A stretch of DNA of 64,000 nucleotides from Neofusicoccum parvum (GCA_020912385.1 CP087206.1:3844001-3908000); one strand, 5' to 3'. Positions 1 through 12,277 are shown, counted from the stretch's first letter. Notes: generated by a model not told the origin, from the sequence alone. Translations and numbers: made by a program.

Positions 1-2023
1 CTTGACAGAACTCTACCTTGGTGTTTTGTCTTGACCACGCAATGCTCAGTCTCTTACCGTCTCCTACAATTGAAGGAAATACATTGGAGCATGGATCTTC
101 GGCAAGCTTCCAGCTGCTCAGCCTACGTATCTGGAGAGCTTCATTGCAATTTTACTTTGAATATGAGTGAGCTCGTCATTTACGTCCGTATCGAAAATGT
201 TGTGTTAAAGCGTTGGGCTCATAGATGTTGTCTTTGTTGAGCGAGGGCTGCTATGCTCTTTGAGTTAGAGCTGGCTGCAGCACAGCGTGTTGTTTGCTTT
301 TTTCAGGCGTTCTTCCTCTTTTCTGGAAAGTTCGTTGCTTTTTCTGGAACACTCGCACAGGTGTGGAGGATCCGCGCATCGGCGGCATTGATTGGCGGTT
401 GCAAGAGAGTGTCATACTTGATCGGGGAGCAGGGGGGCAATGGCGCCATGATTGGCCAGCGGAAAGAGGGGACGACATCATCAACGTCCTGCTGCCTTGT
501 TCTGCGCGGGAGAACCCAACGACATCCCGCAAGTTCCCGGCTGTCGTATCTCATATGGGCCAAACAAGGCCACAGGGCGCGTCCCGCTGTGCTATTTCCG
601 ACGCCCCCGGACTCGGACATAGGGCCATCCCACGGGCTCTGGAGGAGGTGGGGCGGGGCGATGCACACCACCAACACTGCAAGTCCAAGCCTCCATTGCA
701 CATCCATCCCCCAGCGTCTATCGATCCCCACTGACGCATCTCTCCCAGACGGCTTTTCACGCGCTACGCGCTCCCGAGACTCGTCGGGGATACCGTTCAC
801 CTCTCGCTCTCGAATGTCAGAAAGAGGGAAAAATACAACACATCACATTCGATTCCCGGCAATAGTTGATGCTGGAACCCCCACGCGAGGCAAAACCCTC
901 CCGAACCCACGCCCTATCAAGCCCGCCTACAGAGGGGGAGGCGAAAACGGAGGAACCCATCACCATCACCCTTGTCCATGTCTCGGACCAAAGGCACGCA
1001 GAAAGCAAGGCTGCGTGCCCGCGTCGTCCGCGCCCGCTGGACGCGTGCTGGACTGCCTCCCATTCGCACTCGCACTCGCGTCGCCGCCTCATCATGCACG
1101 CCCGCACCGTACCGCGCAGCGCGCGGCCGGAACTTACCCCAAGTTCCGGAGCGTTGGGTCGCGCAGCGGCGTCTGGTGGACCTCGTGGGGAGACGCGTCG
1201 GCTATTGAGGATATGGGCGGCCCCCCCGTCGTCCTCACCCCCACTTTGATGCATGGGCGATGGGAGCGGTGATGCAGGAGCCTGTGGGGACGCGTGCTCA
1301 CCTTGGCCCGGTGGAGCGGCTTGAGGGATTATTTTCTTCGGGAGGACGGCGACGAGCTCGTCGCCGTCCACGCATTCCCCGCGAGGAGGGAGTGGCGGGC
1401 GGCCGACGCACGAGGAGCCCTTCAGGCTCGAAATTGCCGGATCGGGCAATGAGTCCCGCGCCGCGTGTGGTGGTCAGCAGGGCTGGATCGTCAGATCCCG
1501 GCGGGATGCATTCAGTCCAGCGATCTTAGCTCGCTCTCCCGCGAATATGGGCCGGGCAGGCGCGTTTTGATAGTGCGTGCCCTCGGGTTCTGAAACAGTG
1601 GAGGAAGGGCCTGGGGGTCAGGCCTGCGATTGGACCTGAGCGAATGCAGTGCGATGCACATCACGAAGCTCAGCAAGGACGAGACAAGGTGAGGAGAGAT
1701 TTCACTCGATTCCATCATACTAGGGAGGAAACGAAAAGAGCTCGCTTTTGCAGCAGATCAAAATGCCCACCCACCCTACGGCGCCGCCACATGCCAACGG
1801 AAAGACCAACCAGACCATGCCAATGCATCAACAACTACCCGAGAAGAAAAAGGTCACATCAAACAAAGCTTTTTCCGCTTTTGTTGAAGAGAAAGCAGGA
1901 AAGACACCGCGCGCTCGAACGGCTGCGTTAACCCCTGACATATCGTCGATCAGATAAGACATTATCCGTAAGGACCGGCCTCACACTACCACGTCGCCTT
2001 CGCCTCGCCGCCAGCGCACAAGC
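1..2023. other. No gene recognised
   Basis: This stretch is GC-rich between about 400 and 1500 and more balanced at either end. Several long overlapping open frames exist on both strands (the longest is about 339 codons at 253-1272 on the plus strand), but their translations are Arg/Pro/Ser/His-rich, lack any family motif I know, and overlap each other in several frames, as expected from GC-rich noncoding DNA. It lies downstream of the aldolase gene, which ends at 2024, and probably includes that gene's 3' region. Confidence 0.5.
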
Positions 2024-3052
2024 TCACAGCCCCTTCTCGACCTCCACCAGCTCCTCGAACCCCTGCCTCCACCGCAGGCTCTCCTCCTTGCCGGGCCGCG
2101 GCAGCGGCTTGCGGGCGTAGCCGCCGTAGCCCCAGAAGGACATGAGGGCGCTCTTGGTGCCGACGATGCCGCCGCGGATGGCGGCCCAGTCGCCGCGGGC
2201 GACGACGGCCTGGAGGTCGCGGGCGGCCTTGGCGCCGCCGGCCTCGTGCAGCCGGATGAGGGCGACGCAGGCCTTGGGCGCGACGTTGGCGAGCCCCCCG
2301 ATGATGCCCGAGCCGCCGGCGACGAGCGTCTGCAGCGTGAAGTCGGCGGAGCCGCCCATGCACATGAAGCCCGAGCCCGGGTCGGACGGCGTGGCGGCGC
2401 GCGTGGCGGCCGCGACGCGCGCCAGCTTGCCCGTGTTGCCGCAGGTGAGCTTGCAGCCGACGATGTTGGGGTGGGCTGCCAGCGCGATGATGGCGTCGGA
2501 TGACAGGTCGAGCCCCGAGACCGCGCCCGGGTAGTTGTAGATGAGGATGGGGATGGGCGAGGCTGACGCCACGTCCTTGAAGAACTGCGAGACCGAGTCC
2601 GCCGAGAAGAGGCCTTGGTAGTAGGCCGGCGGGAGCACCAGCGCGTAGTCGCCGCCGGCCTCCTGCGCGTCGACGCAGAGCTCGATGGTCTCGCGCGTGG
2701 ACTGGGCGCCGCAGCCGACGATCACGGGCATGGTGGTGAAGCCGGCGGCGTCCAGGGCGCGGCGGGTGGTCGAGGTGATGAGGTTGCGCTCCTTGTGGGA
2801 GAGGTGGACGGCCTCGCCGTTGGAGCCTTGCGTGGCGATGCCGGCCACGCCGGCCTGGGCCAGCCGCACGGCATGGGAGGCGGTGGTGTCGAGGTCGAGG
2901 TCCTCGCTGACGGGATCAAAGAAGGCTACAGTGGGGACGTAGACACCGGGCGGCAACGGACGCCGGCCGGTGTTGTTTGTCAGGTGGGCTTGGACGGGGC
3001 CGGAAGACATGGCGAAGCCGGTGGGAGACGGTGCGTCGTTGTGGGGTGACAT
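2024..3052 (-). CDS. DapA-family (dihydrodipicolinate synthase-like) class I aldolase
   Basis: This is an intronless 342-residue member of the DHDPS/N-acetylneuraminate lyase superfamily, which makes or splits C-C bonds next to pyruvate through a lysine Schiff base. Visible hallmarks are GSNGE at about residues 76-80, the YNYPG segment holding the catalytic tyrosine at about 172, and the Schiff-base lysine in NIVGCKLT at about 201. The frame stays open upstream to 3574, but homology begins shortly after the methionine at 3052 and the upstream translation is low complexity, so I place the start there. Filamentous fungi use relatives of this family in sugar-acid catabolism (for example 2-keto-3-deoxy-galactonate aldolase) or hydroxyproline/4-hydroxy-2-oxoglutarate breakdown. 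The substrate cannot be read from the sequence, and lysine synthesis is unlikely because fungi use the aminoadipate route. A minus-strand TATA-like box lies about 170 bases upstream. Confidence 0.9.
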   Translation of the reverse strand: MSPHNDAPSPTGFAMSSGPVQAHLTNNTGRRPLPPGVYVPTVAFFDPVSEDLDLDTTASHAVRLAQAGVAGIATQGSNGEAVHLSHKERNLITSTTRRALDAAGFTTMPVIVGCGAQSTRETIELCVDAQEAGGDYALVLPPAYYQGLFSADSVSQFFKDVASASPIPILIYNYPGAVSGLDLSSDAIIALAAHPNIVGCKLTCGNTGKLARVAAATRAATPSDPGSGFMCMGGSADFTLQTLVAGGSGIIGGLANVAPKACVALIRLHEAGGAKAARDLQAVVARGDWAAIRGGIVGTKSALMSFWGYGGYARKPLPRPGKEESLRWRQGFEELVEVEKGL

Positions 3053-3217
3053 TGTGGCAGTGATCTCTTTATAAGAGGAGGCTCGAGGAGAGACGAGGTT
3101 TTGAGCTTTGATGCTGCAGAGCTCGGAGGAGCAGCACGAAACGGGCAATTGATATACCTGGAGGGGCGCGGGATGTATCACGGAGTCCACTCGCCATGTC
3201 CGAGGGCGGTGTCGGGG

Positions 3218-3226
3218 CTTAAATAG
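3218..3226 (-). promoter_or_regulatory. TATA-like box of the aldolase gene
   Basis: The minus strand reads CTATTTAAG about 170 bases upstream of the aldolase start at 3052. Position and strand fit a core promoter element; this is inferred from sequence only. Confidence 0.4.
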
Positions 3227-3659
3227 CCAGTATGGGATAAGCCACAGGGCAGGCGGAGGGCGCGTGGGGGTCGCAGCTGACACGCGAGACCGGCACGGCG
3301 GACGGGGACGGCTGGGTCTGCGCAGCTGGCAAACACGGACCCGGCAGATGTGGCAGCGTTTCGAATGGCTCAGGCACGCGGCGGGGCAGGCCAATCGGGA
3401 GCGCAAGCGGCGGGCTGGGTGGTGTTGAGACGGGAAGCAGTTGCTTTTTGGCGCAGGTCGCGCTGGACGTGTGGCGGCCGTACGGCGATCGCAGGCGGAG
3501 CGCGGCCGCCATTGGCCGTGGCCGCCGGCTGTGGCATTCCGCCCCTCTGGCTCCTGGGGTGTTCGCAGCTGCACCGCCGCGCTAGCGTGGGGGTCGCCAG
3601 GGCGATGCTCGTCTGATGCGCCCGTCGTGCCCGTCGTGCCGGCTCCAGCGCTGCTGTCA

Positions 3660-3680
3660 TGCTGCTGCTGCTGCTGCTGC
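3660..3680 (+). repeat. (TGC)7 triplet repeat
   Basis: Seven perfect TGC units lie in GC-rich noncoding sequence, in a region with further CAG- and ACC-type runs. It is a simple microsatellite. Confidence 0.9.
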
Positions 3681-3992
3681 CCGCTGCCAGCTGCCCCGCG
3701 GACCCCGTTTGGGCCGGCTGCGCAGCGCGCGGGGCGGGCACCACTCCTTGCGGCGGCGGGGCGTCATGGGACCGGCGCGGGGTGCCACGACGGCGACGGC
3801 GTGCGCGGCGGAGCCGGTGGTCGCGGCTGCCGGCTGCCGGCTGCTGGCTGCTGGCTGGGGCTGGGCTGGGGCTGGGCTGCTGCAGCGGAGGCCGGAGGGC
3901 GCGGAGAGGCGGTGCGTTGGGGTGCTGGCGGGGCACGAGTGCGAGGTTGCTGGATCTGGCGGCGTCTGCGCGTGTGCCTGGCAGCGGTGGCG

Positions 3993-4006
3993 GCAGCAGC
4001 AGCAGC
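3993..4006 (+). repeat. (GCA) short triplet repeat
   Basis: Four GCA units plus two bases, in the same triplet-rich stretch as the TGC run. Confidence 0.8.
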
Positions 4007-4046
4007 GGCACGACCCCCACGCGTGGCGATCCCCAGAGGACGTCCG

Positions 4047-4067
4047 ACCACCACCACCACCACCACC
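4047..4067 (+). repeat. (ACC)7 triplet repeat
   Basis: Seven perfect ACC units. They would read as polyproline, polyhistidine or polythreonine depending on frame, which explains the long spurious open frames here. Confidence 0.9.
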
Positions 4068-4294
4068 GCAGGCAGCGCGCTCGGCAGCCTGCGTAAGCTG
4101 CCGAGTGCCACCGCGCCCGCCTGGCCTCTGCCGTGCCGACCGGCAGCAGCAGCCCTGTTACCTCCCGGCGTCGCATCAGGCCCGGCGCCGCTAGCCGGGC
4201 GCGCAGCGACGTCACTGGCCAATGGCTCGCCGGGGCCGCCTGGGCCCTCAGCCTCATGCGGGCCTCAGTCCACCGCGACGGCTGACCGGTGCAC

Positions 4295-4311
4295 GCAGCA
4301 GCAGCAGCAGC
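4295..4311 (+). repeat. (GCA)5 triplet repeat
   Basis: Five GCA units plus two bases, the fourth triplet run within 650 bases. Confidence 0.85.
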
Positions 4312-7300
4312 GCCCGATGCAGCCTGCGCATGCGCGCGTGAAGCATGCGCATCGGCACTCTGGTCGACGGGCGCCCCGAGAAGGCCGGGCCTGGGCTGGG
4401 GCCCGTCCGGTGGCCGCAAGCAGCTGCTCTACCCCACAACACGCACACGCGCGCCCTGGAGCCGTCCCCGCACCCCCGGCGTCGCGCCCAACCCGGCAAG
4501 GCGCATGTTCTGCTGAAGAGCTGCACGCCACTCCCGCCAGCGGAGGCGAATGGTGGACAAATTCAGACCCCGGCCCCGAAACCGCGAGATGTCGGACAAG
4601 CCAGCTCCCATGTGACGCGGTGGCCGCCAGAGCGAGCCTCTCGCCGCGCGCTGGGCTGGGCGGCGTCCGCAAGCACCGGCGCTCCAGGCATCCCGCGCAG
4701 ATGCTGGTTTCGAAGGGGTAATAATTACTCGATCCTGACGTCTGGCTGCGAAAGAGATCAGTAGCATGACGACGGCCACGGCGCGCTCGCTCTGCCTCTG
4801 GCCCAGACCAGCACATCCTGACCCGCCAGCTTACCCCGCTCCGCGCCCTCACAGCATCGCCAACCTACTGCGTACCCACCGCTCCACTGTACAGCTCGTC
4901 TGGCCGTCTTACTCTGTACCACCACCGCCGCCTCACCGCGCATGAGCCATTTTCACCGCGCATTATGCTCTGCCGCCCCAGGCGACGACAATCGACCGCA
5001 GCTTGGTAATCAGCGGTGGCTGAATGGAGCAAGGCGACGCCGTAGTGCGCAGGAAACAGGAAGCCAGCCGCCGCGGCTTCTCGGCCCCGAAACCTAATCT
5101 TCAAACACCCGACACTGGTACGGCTGTGCGTGCCGATGCGTGGGATGCTCCGCTGGCTAGCCAGGACGATCCGCCTGCGCAGTGGCGACCTTCTTGGGCC
5201 CCATCCCGCGCTGTCTGCCTGTTCGGCATCGCGGTCGTCGGACTTCAACCTTCCTTCGACCGACGCGATAAGGCGGTCGATCGATTCCGTCCTCGCGGCG
5301 GGGAACGGTACTCCTTTCGAAAGAGAGAAGGCAGTGGAGCGAGTGACTCAGCCTCTAGCGGATCTGTTGAGCCCGATCGTGCTGCGAGTTGGGGAGTTCT
5401 AGACGTCAGCTCAACGCGTCAGTTCCCGCGGATCACCACCAGAAATTCTCCGTAAGCAGTCCAGCCGCTCCTCTGTCCGCCTTGTTCCTACCTCAGTGCT
5501 GCCTTGCGTCTGTGAGATTCCGCTTCCTCCACCGCTTTTCGGCGAAAAACGCTTGGCTAGGATTTCCAACAACCTAGCAAACGTCTCTCCAGCATTCCCC
5601 TGTCCTAGCAGCTCTTTCACGGCGTAGGAGCATGCTGCGAGAGTGAAGCATCAAGTTCTAAAAACCTGTGGGCAATTTCAATTGTCTTACGCAGTATGTC
5701 ACATGAGATGCGCATTTGTTCGAAGCTTTGTTGCTCGAGTAAGATCCAACATCTGTTCCGCGGCTGCCAATTGTCGTCCGCAGAACGATCCTCCTAACAA
5801 GGCACTGACTAGAGCGAGAATGCTTCGACAATCAAGGCGAGTGGAGGCGGTCCTTGAGCCTTTTCTATTACAGCAGTGGACGAGCAGAAAGGCTCCCTGT
5901 TGAGGTAGGATTGCTGCACGCTCCGAATAGCTTTGTGCGTCCGTTGCAGCGGCCGAAGACCAGCCGGCGGAAAGCATACTCGGACCAGACAAACTGGAAT
6001 CACCGGATCTCACTCCGTACAGCGTGTCTTTCTAGTGACCTGGCTCGCTCATGAAGGTTCCAGAGTGGCCGTCTGGAGCCTTTTCTCAACTAACCAATCA
6101 CCAGTTTTTGCGCCAGATGCCACCACACTCCTACCAGTCTATGATGTGTCAAATATATTTCCTGGTGATTCTTGGACACATCGATTTCTTCAATTGGTCG
6201 TTGGAATATCTAGGCGTATGTTTACACTACTTGACGATGCAGTCTTACCTGACAAACGCCTCAAACACGCACACAAAGTCGCCCAGTCAGGTATGGAACC
6301 ATTTGAATCACAATTGCTCATATCAATGACTTGCAGTCGACACATAGAGGCGGAGAACTTTTCTGTGGTAACAACCAACCGAACCCGCTTCCGAGAGCTG
6401 CCTCGTCGGCTTCGCGACCACGCTGTCATCACCTCCACCTCCTGCTTCTAATAGCACGTGCTCAACACGGAGCTCGACGAAACCTGCTCCCCACTAGGAC
6501 ATTCTATTCTACTACGCAGCCACCATCTCCGATCCTTCTTCGCACAATGCAGCTCAAGTCTGCCGCATGCATGGTTCTCACCGCCCCGGAATCTTTGCCA
6601 CCACATCCACGATAGGGAATCCCTGGGAACGATGCTTTTCGCTTTGTTTACTGGAATATACAACGCTCTGGGACTCTGAGGGTGGGTGTATGGACCTGTG
6701 CAGTGAATTGATGGGTTCTTGGACGACTGATAAGAGCTTGTGGTGAAGATAGCACTTCTGCGAGGTTCGTGGAGGCAGGGGCGGTGTTGGATGAGAGTGA
6801 AGGAGAGGGTCTGGGAGGGTGTGAGTGTTAGAGGAGATGGATAGGGCTCTTGTCTGGTTGGTTAGGGTGCCAGGTAAGTTGGATTGGGGAGCGTGAGTGG
6901 ACTAAGTGCTGACAGATGGGGTGCAATGGTGCTCAAGAGGTTGGAGGGGCAGCGATGTACTTGCGCGCTTTACTGTTACCCGGCGGCGAGCACGCGCCGA
7001 GACTCAACTCACAGCCTCGGACTCTTTTTTTCACCTCATTTTCAAACAGTACGATTTCTTTCTCTACCCTCGGCGAGTGCCGTGTTCTCGAGGTCTGCGA
7101 TGGTCTCGTGCCGGTCATCCGCTCCTGGTTATCTATCAGCGTCGCACTGAGTCGCGCGACGATCTTGCCCGCTTCAACCCTCGCTGCTCTCTAATCCAAC
7201 GTCACTGTTTCAATGATCGTTGGTTTCTTCTATTTTTGTCTACTCCAACATATACTCCAAGTGGTTTTCTAACACCGCCGTTGACGTTTTGAGACTTCAC

Positions 7301-7749
7301 ACCGTCCAACACAACACAGCTGCAGCCACGCCCTCTCACATGCCACTACCGGCCGAGTTGTGGCAGCGATAACGACCAAAAGTCCCCGGTTGCCTATAGA
7401 CAATTACACATCGGAGCCGGCCGGTTCGCAGCACAACAGCGTTTCACGAGGTGCCTGACAAGGCCAAGCGATATCGCGGCCAATGGCGGGGGCAGCAGCG
7501 GAAACGAGGGCCAGCCGCGAGATACGCGAACGAGCCGCCAAGCCGCCTCATCTCCGCTCCACCGCGGCTCGCACCCTCGAATAGGCATCCACCTTCTGCT
7601 TCGCGGAACTGTCTGCTTGGCGAATGCTTGGGCATGACGACTCCACGGGATATAACGAGCAGCCGCGCCGCCCCTTGGCCGTGGCCAGCTGCGCTTCGCC
7701 GACGACAGCAGCAGTCCTCAATTGACCGCAGCACCTGGACCCGCCGAAC

Positions 7750-9638
7750 ATGTGGACTTCCCCGGCACTTTCGTGGACGACGGCCGCCGCGGCGCTGCTG
7801 TGCCTGCGCGCCGCCGCTGCCGTTACCATCGGCGAGATCAACGGCGATGCCTTCGTCTCGCCGCTGCGCGGACAGGCCGTGACCAACGTGACGGGCATCG
7901 TGACGGCCAAAGGGCCCTCCGGCATCTGGCTGCGCGCGCCCACCGCCTCCGACGGCCTCGGCTCCGACTCCATCTACGTCTTCAGCAGCAGTGTCGGCGC
8001 CAACCTGACCGTCGGCGACCGCATCACGCTCGACGCCACCGTCGCCGAGTACCGCTCGAGCTCCGCGTATCTGTTCCTCACCGAGCTGTCCTCGCCCAAG
8101 AACGTCGTCGTAGTGTCGACGGGGAATGCCGTGGACCCGATTGTTGTGGGGAGCGGTGCTGGCTTGACGCCGCCGACGGAGCAGTATTCGAGCCTGGACG
8201 GCGGCGATGTGTTCGCCGTGCCGAACAACCAGAGCCTGGTGTCGGTGGCGAACCCGACGCTGCAGCCGGAGACGTACGGCCTCGATTTCTGGGAGAGCTT
8301 GTGCGGGGAGCTGGTGACGATTGAGTCCCCGGTTGCGCTGGCGAAGCCGAATTCGTATGATGAGGTTTGGGTCAGGGGCAATTGGACGGTGACGGGGCTG
8401 AATGAGAGGGGAGGTTTGACATTGACTGATTCTGGTAAATTCATTCCGACAGAGCGCGTAATTGAAAGGCTACTGACCACTGAATAGATGCCAATCCGGA
8501 GGCAATCATCATTGGCGACCCCCTAGATGGCACGACAAACCCGGACACCGTCAAAATGGGCGACACAATCGAAGACATCACCGGCGTCGTTTACTACGCC
8601 TTCGGCTTCTACTACATCCTCCCTCAAACCGCCATCACAGTCCTCAGCTCCGCCTCGCCCGCCCTCCCCCCAGCCACCACATTCACCTCCAGCGGCACCT
8701 GCAGTGGCCTGACCTTCGGTTCCTACAACGTCGAAAACCTCACCCCCAGCTCGGCGCACCTCCCCAACATCGCTGATCACATCGTCTCCTACCTCGGCAG
8801 CCCAGATCTACTCTTTGTTCAAGAAATCCAAGATGACTCTGGCGCCACCTCCGACGGCACCGTCTCCTCCAATCTGACCCTCTCCACCCTCACCGCCGCC
8901 ATCTCCTCCGCCGGCGGCCCCTCCTACTCCTTCACCACCATCGACCCCGTCGACGGCCAGGACGGCGGCCAGCCCGGCGGCAACATCCGCGTCGCCTACC
9001 TCTACGACGCCACCAAACTCGCGCTCCTCAACCCCAACCCGGGCAACGCGACGCAGGCCACCGAAGTGCTCTCCGCAACGCAGCTCTCCCTCAACCCGGG
9101 CCGCATCGACCCGGGCAACGCGGCGTGGAGCGCGAGCCGCAAGCCGCTGGCGGCGCTGTGGGAAACCGCGGACGGCGCGGGGCGCCTCTGGACGATCAAC
9201 GTGCACTGGGGGTCCAAGGGCGGGTCGTCGTCGATCGAGGGCGACGCGCGCCCGCCCGTCAACGGCGGCGTCGACGACCGCGCCGCCCAGGCCGCCGTCA
9301 CCGCCGACTTCGCCGCCGCCGTCCTGGCCGTCGACCCGGACGCCAGCGTCATCGCGTCCGGCGACTTCAACGAGTTCGCGTTCGTCGCGCCGCTGCGGGA
9401 CTTTGCGGATGCCAGCGGCCTGCTGGACGCGGATGCGGTCGCGGGCATCGAGGAGGTGGAGAGGTACACGTATCTGTTCGATATGAACGCCCAGCAGCTG
9501 GATCATGTGTACGTGAGCGAGGCGGTGGCGGCGGGCGGGTTTGCGTACGAGCATGTGCATGTGAACACGTGGGTTGATGCGGCGGCGCAGATTAGCGATC
9601 ATGATCCGAGTGTGGGGAGGGTGGATGTTTGTGTTTAG
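7750..9638 (+). CDS. Secreted endonuclease/exonuclease/phosphatase-family protein (ExeM/NucH-like)
   Basis: Two exons, 7750-8434 and 8488-9638, joined by a 53-base intron (GTAAAT ... CTGAC ... TAG), give 611 residues. The N-terminus looks like a signal peptide with an Ala/Leu-rich core (residues 1-24). Residues about 25-240 resemble the OB-fold part found before the catalytic domain of bacterial extracellular nucleases such as ExeM and NucH. The catalytic EEP fold follows: SYNVEN at about 307-312, VQEIQD with the metal-binding glutamate at about 339-344, NVHWGSKGG at 466-474, SGDFNEF at 519-525 and the SDHDPS ending at 598-603. These are the metal-binding and catalytic signatures of DNase I-like enzymes. 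A secreted DNase or phosphodiesterase role is inferred, and the actual substrate is unknown. Phase and homology both agree across the intron. Confidence 0.9.
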
Positions 9639-9912
9639 ACGGCGGTGAGGTATAAAGTACTTGTTTTTGTGCAAATTGATGTTGATGATCCTGAAGGAAT
9701 GGCCAGGAGAAGCATCACCACAGCGCATTCATCGCTCGGAGAGCTCCGCTGCACTGTAACTTGGATGTCCGCGACCTTTTTGGTTAATTCAAATATGAAA
9801 ATTCCTCGGCAATCTCCTTTTTGCTCTCTTCTGCCGCTTTCTTATCTTTTTTTGCCGCTAGCTATCGGGCAGCCACAGGACGCAGTGTGGCCGGAGTCCG
9901 ATTGCTGCCTGC

Positions 9913-9924
9913 GGTACTAGTACC
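9913..9924. promoter_or_regulatory. Perfect 12-bp palindrome upstream of the HET gene
   Basis: GGTACTAGTACC is its own reverse complement and sits 86 bases upstream of the HET-protein start at 10011. It may be a binding site for a dimeric regulator; that is inference from symmetry and position alone. Confidence 0.3.
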
Positions 9925-10010
9925 CCGCACTTCAGCCGCACGACAGTACAACCATCAGCCCAGCCCGCGGGCCCCTGCCTCAAAGCTTCGTCAACAGATT
10001 AACTGGAAAA

Positions 10011-12277
10011 ATGGAGGACATCACATCTGCCATGGATCAGCTCGAGCTGTCTCGATTCCGGCGAGCGAAATCCGAACTGCGGAGCAGGAACACGAGCAGC
10101 TGGGCCGCCGCTGCCGATGACGTACAGACGAGGATAGCCTCGTCCGAGTTTACTTGGCCCTGGACATACGAGACGGTTCCACGGTTTCTGACGCTTGAAG
10201 AGGCGGCCTCCAGCTTATCTAGCTACCCATTGAGCTCCGACGGGCTTTGTCCTACCTGCCAGCGGGCTTCTGTTCAGAGCATTTTGGATTCCGAGGGCGA
10301 CTACATCCACCACCGCAATGGCAGGGCTCTTATTGAATCGGCCTTCAGCTGCCGTCTGTGCACACTCGTATTGCAATCTCTCAGCGTGAATCACCACGAC
10401 TGGATGGATACGCTACTTAAGAACCCATACGCCATTCGATTGAGGCTTAATGGACTGGCCCTCCTCGCTCGTTACAAGGAGAAGATCGTAGTTGATGGCC
10501 AGGAGAGGTTCTTCATCGCATCCCGGCCTTTGCAGATTTGTACTCCTCAAAGTAAGACTATCCAGCTGTGTTTCCCCGTTACATACGCTGACATGTGCTA
10601 GCTGCGCATTCCTTATCTTTGAGCAAAGCACTACTGATCGAGTTTATCGGCAACAGCATGAATAGTTGCTTCAACCACCATTCAGAATGCTTTGCAAAAC
10701 TTGAAGTCCCATTACCACGCAGACTGATTGATGTGGGGTGCCTTTCAGATGCTCAGCAAACTCCTCGTCTATGGGTCAATGAGAAAACGCCACTCAGCGG
10801 CATCTACACTGCACTCAGCTATTGCTGGGGGACAGACCCGGCACTAGTATTAACACCGGACAATATCCAGGAGTTTCAAGTTGAGATTCCAGTCAACCGA
10901 CTTCCCCGAACTCTTAAAGACGCCATTGATATAACGAGAGGCCTCGGAATCCGGTTTCTCTGGATTGACGCACTTTGCATCCTCCAGGGGAGCTCGGCTG
11001 AGGCGCGAAATGACTGGTCGGAGCAGTCTGTGCAGATGGATACGATATTCAGCATGGCCGCTGTTGTCCTCGGAGCCGCATCGGCAGCCGGATCCAGCGA
11101 GGGCATCGCGTACAGTCCCAATCCATTCAAGGATTTTGTCGAAGCTCCCGCCCACTGGGCCGACTCCAGGTTCTTCGGTCACGGGCCGATCTTCATCGGA
11201 ACGTCGACTTCGCTGGACGAAGACCGCGCGGGTCCACTGTACACTCGCGGCTGGACCTTCCAAGAGAGGCTTTTGGCTGCACGCTACGTGCACATTGGCG
11301 AGCAACAGGTATTCTTCGAGTGCAACCACGGAAGGAGTTACCAACAGCACGGCGACAACCCGTTCCGGCACCAGCTCACCAAAAGAATCGCCGTGCCCTC
11401 GTCGTTCAACGACTGGCACCAGCTCGTCCAAGAGTACTCCCGCCGGATCCTCTCCGTCCCCTCCGACAACCTCATCGCCGTCGGCGGCGTCGCCAAGTAC
11501 TTCTCCACCCGCCTGCGCACGCCATCCGCCTACCTCGCGGGGCTCTGGCGCGCCAACCTCGTCCGCGACCTGTCGTGGCACGTCGCAGCCCCGTCGCCTC
11601 AGCTTCCCATCGTGCCCTCGTGGTCCTGGGCTTCGCGCCGGACCGAGGTCGTCTACAAGGGCCTGAGCTTCCACTTCTGCGGGCGCGCCTGCGCCGCCGT
11701 CGTCGAAGACGCCGTCCGCGGCGAGCCCAGCGCCTTCGGCCACCGCGTCAGCGGCCGCGTCGTGATCAGAGGATCCCTCAGGAAGATCTTCGTGCAGGGC
11801 GCCCAGAACCGCTTCTGCGTCGTCGGCTTCCAGGCTCCCGCCGCCGGGTGCGCGGATGGGATGCCCCGGGACGAGCTGCACCGCGTCGGCAGCTGCGTCA
11901 TGGACTCGCCGGCCGGCGGGGACGACATGGCCTCCGCCGGCCCCCGCTTCTCGCGCTACGGGATCGAGGGCTGGGACGATGTCTTCGAGGTCTGGGCGTT
12001 GCAGCTCCACCCGGGGCGGGGGCTTCTGCTGAAGCCGACTTGCGCGGCGGCGGCGGCGGCGGCGGAGTTCGAGCGGGTTGGGTATTACGAATACGCCGAT
12101 CGTCGGCACGACAGCCGGCGCCCGGAAGAACGGGGTGCTGACCGGGATCCTCTGTCGTACGCTGCTTATCTCGTTGACCATCCGTTCAGGTGGATGGAAG
12201 AAGCGATTAAAGCGGGCGATGAAGATCTCATCGAGGATTGGTTTGGGGATCATGATGCTGTTGTGACTCTTGTTTGA
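10011..12277 (+). CDS. HET-domain (heterokaryon incompatibility type) protein
   Basis: Exons 10011-10551 and 10602-12277 with a 50-base intron (GTAAGA ... GCTGAC ... TAG) give 738 residues. The N-terminal part has a Cys-pair region (CPTCQ, then SCRLCTLVL) common upstream of HET domains. The HET domain shows its three blocks: LSYCWG at about 252-257, LWIDALCILQ at about 300-309 and RGWTFQERLL at about 396-405. A PSWSWAS-type segment follows, as usual in these proteins. Within the C-terminal half a GGC repeat encodes a run of alanines. HET-domain proteins trigger or mediate allorecognition cell death in filamentous fungi, but most paralogues have no proven role, so calling this one an incompatibility gene would be inference. 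There are no extra NACHT or repeat domains. Confidence 0.93.

Larger units (their letters stand above)
3053..7749. other. 4.7 kb without a recognisable gene; triplet repeats
   Basis: This lies between the divergent aldolase (-) and nuclease (+) genes. The first 1.7 kb is very GC-rich with CTG/CAG and CCA runs. These produce long but compositionally simple open frames in several overlapping phases (for example 3441-4721 on the plus strand and 3370-4419 on the minus strand). From about 4.7 to 7.7 kb the composition is more ordinary and open frames are short. I recognise no conserved protein, RNA gene or transposon. It presumably holds the two promoters and possibly noncoding transcripts. Confidence 0.5.

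Noticed and set aside
253..1272. 339-codon open frame on the plus strand
   Set aside because: Low-complexity, Arg/Pro/His-rich translation in GC-rich DNA, overlapped by long frames in other phases, and no family motif.
3441..4721. 426-codon open frame on the plus strand
   Set aside because: It is produced by triplet repeats and GC bias. The opposite strand is also open for 349 codons over the same bases, and neither has conserved sequence.
5711..5722. GTTCGAAGC as a possible tRNA T-loop
   Set aside because: No matching stem, acceptor or anticodon arm surrounds it. No other tRNA-like set was found in the window.
8808..9728. 306-codon minus-strand frame over the nuclease gene
   Set aside because: Antisense shadow of the EEP-family exon; the plus-strand frame carries all catalytic motifs.
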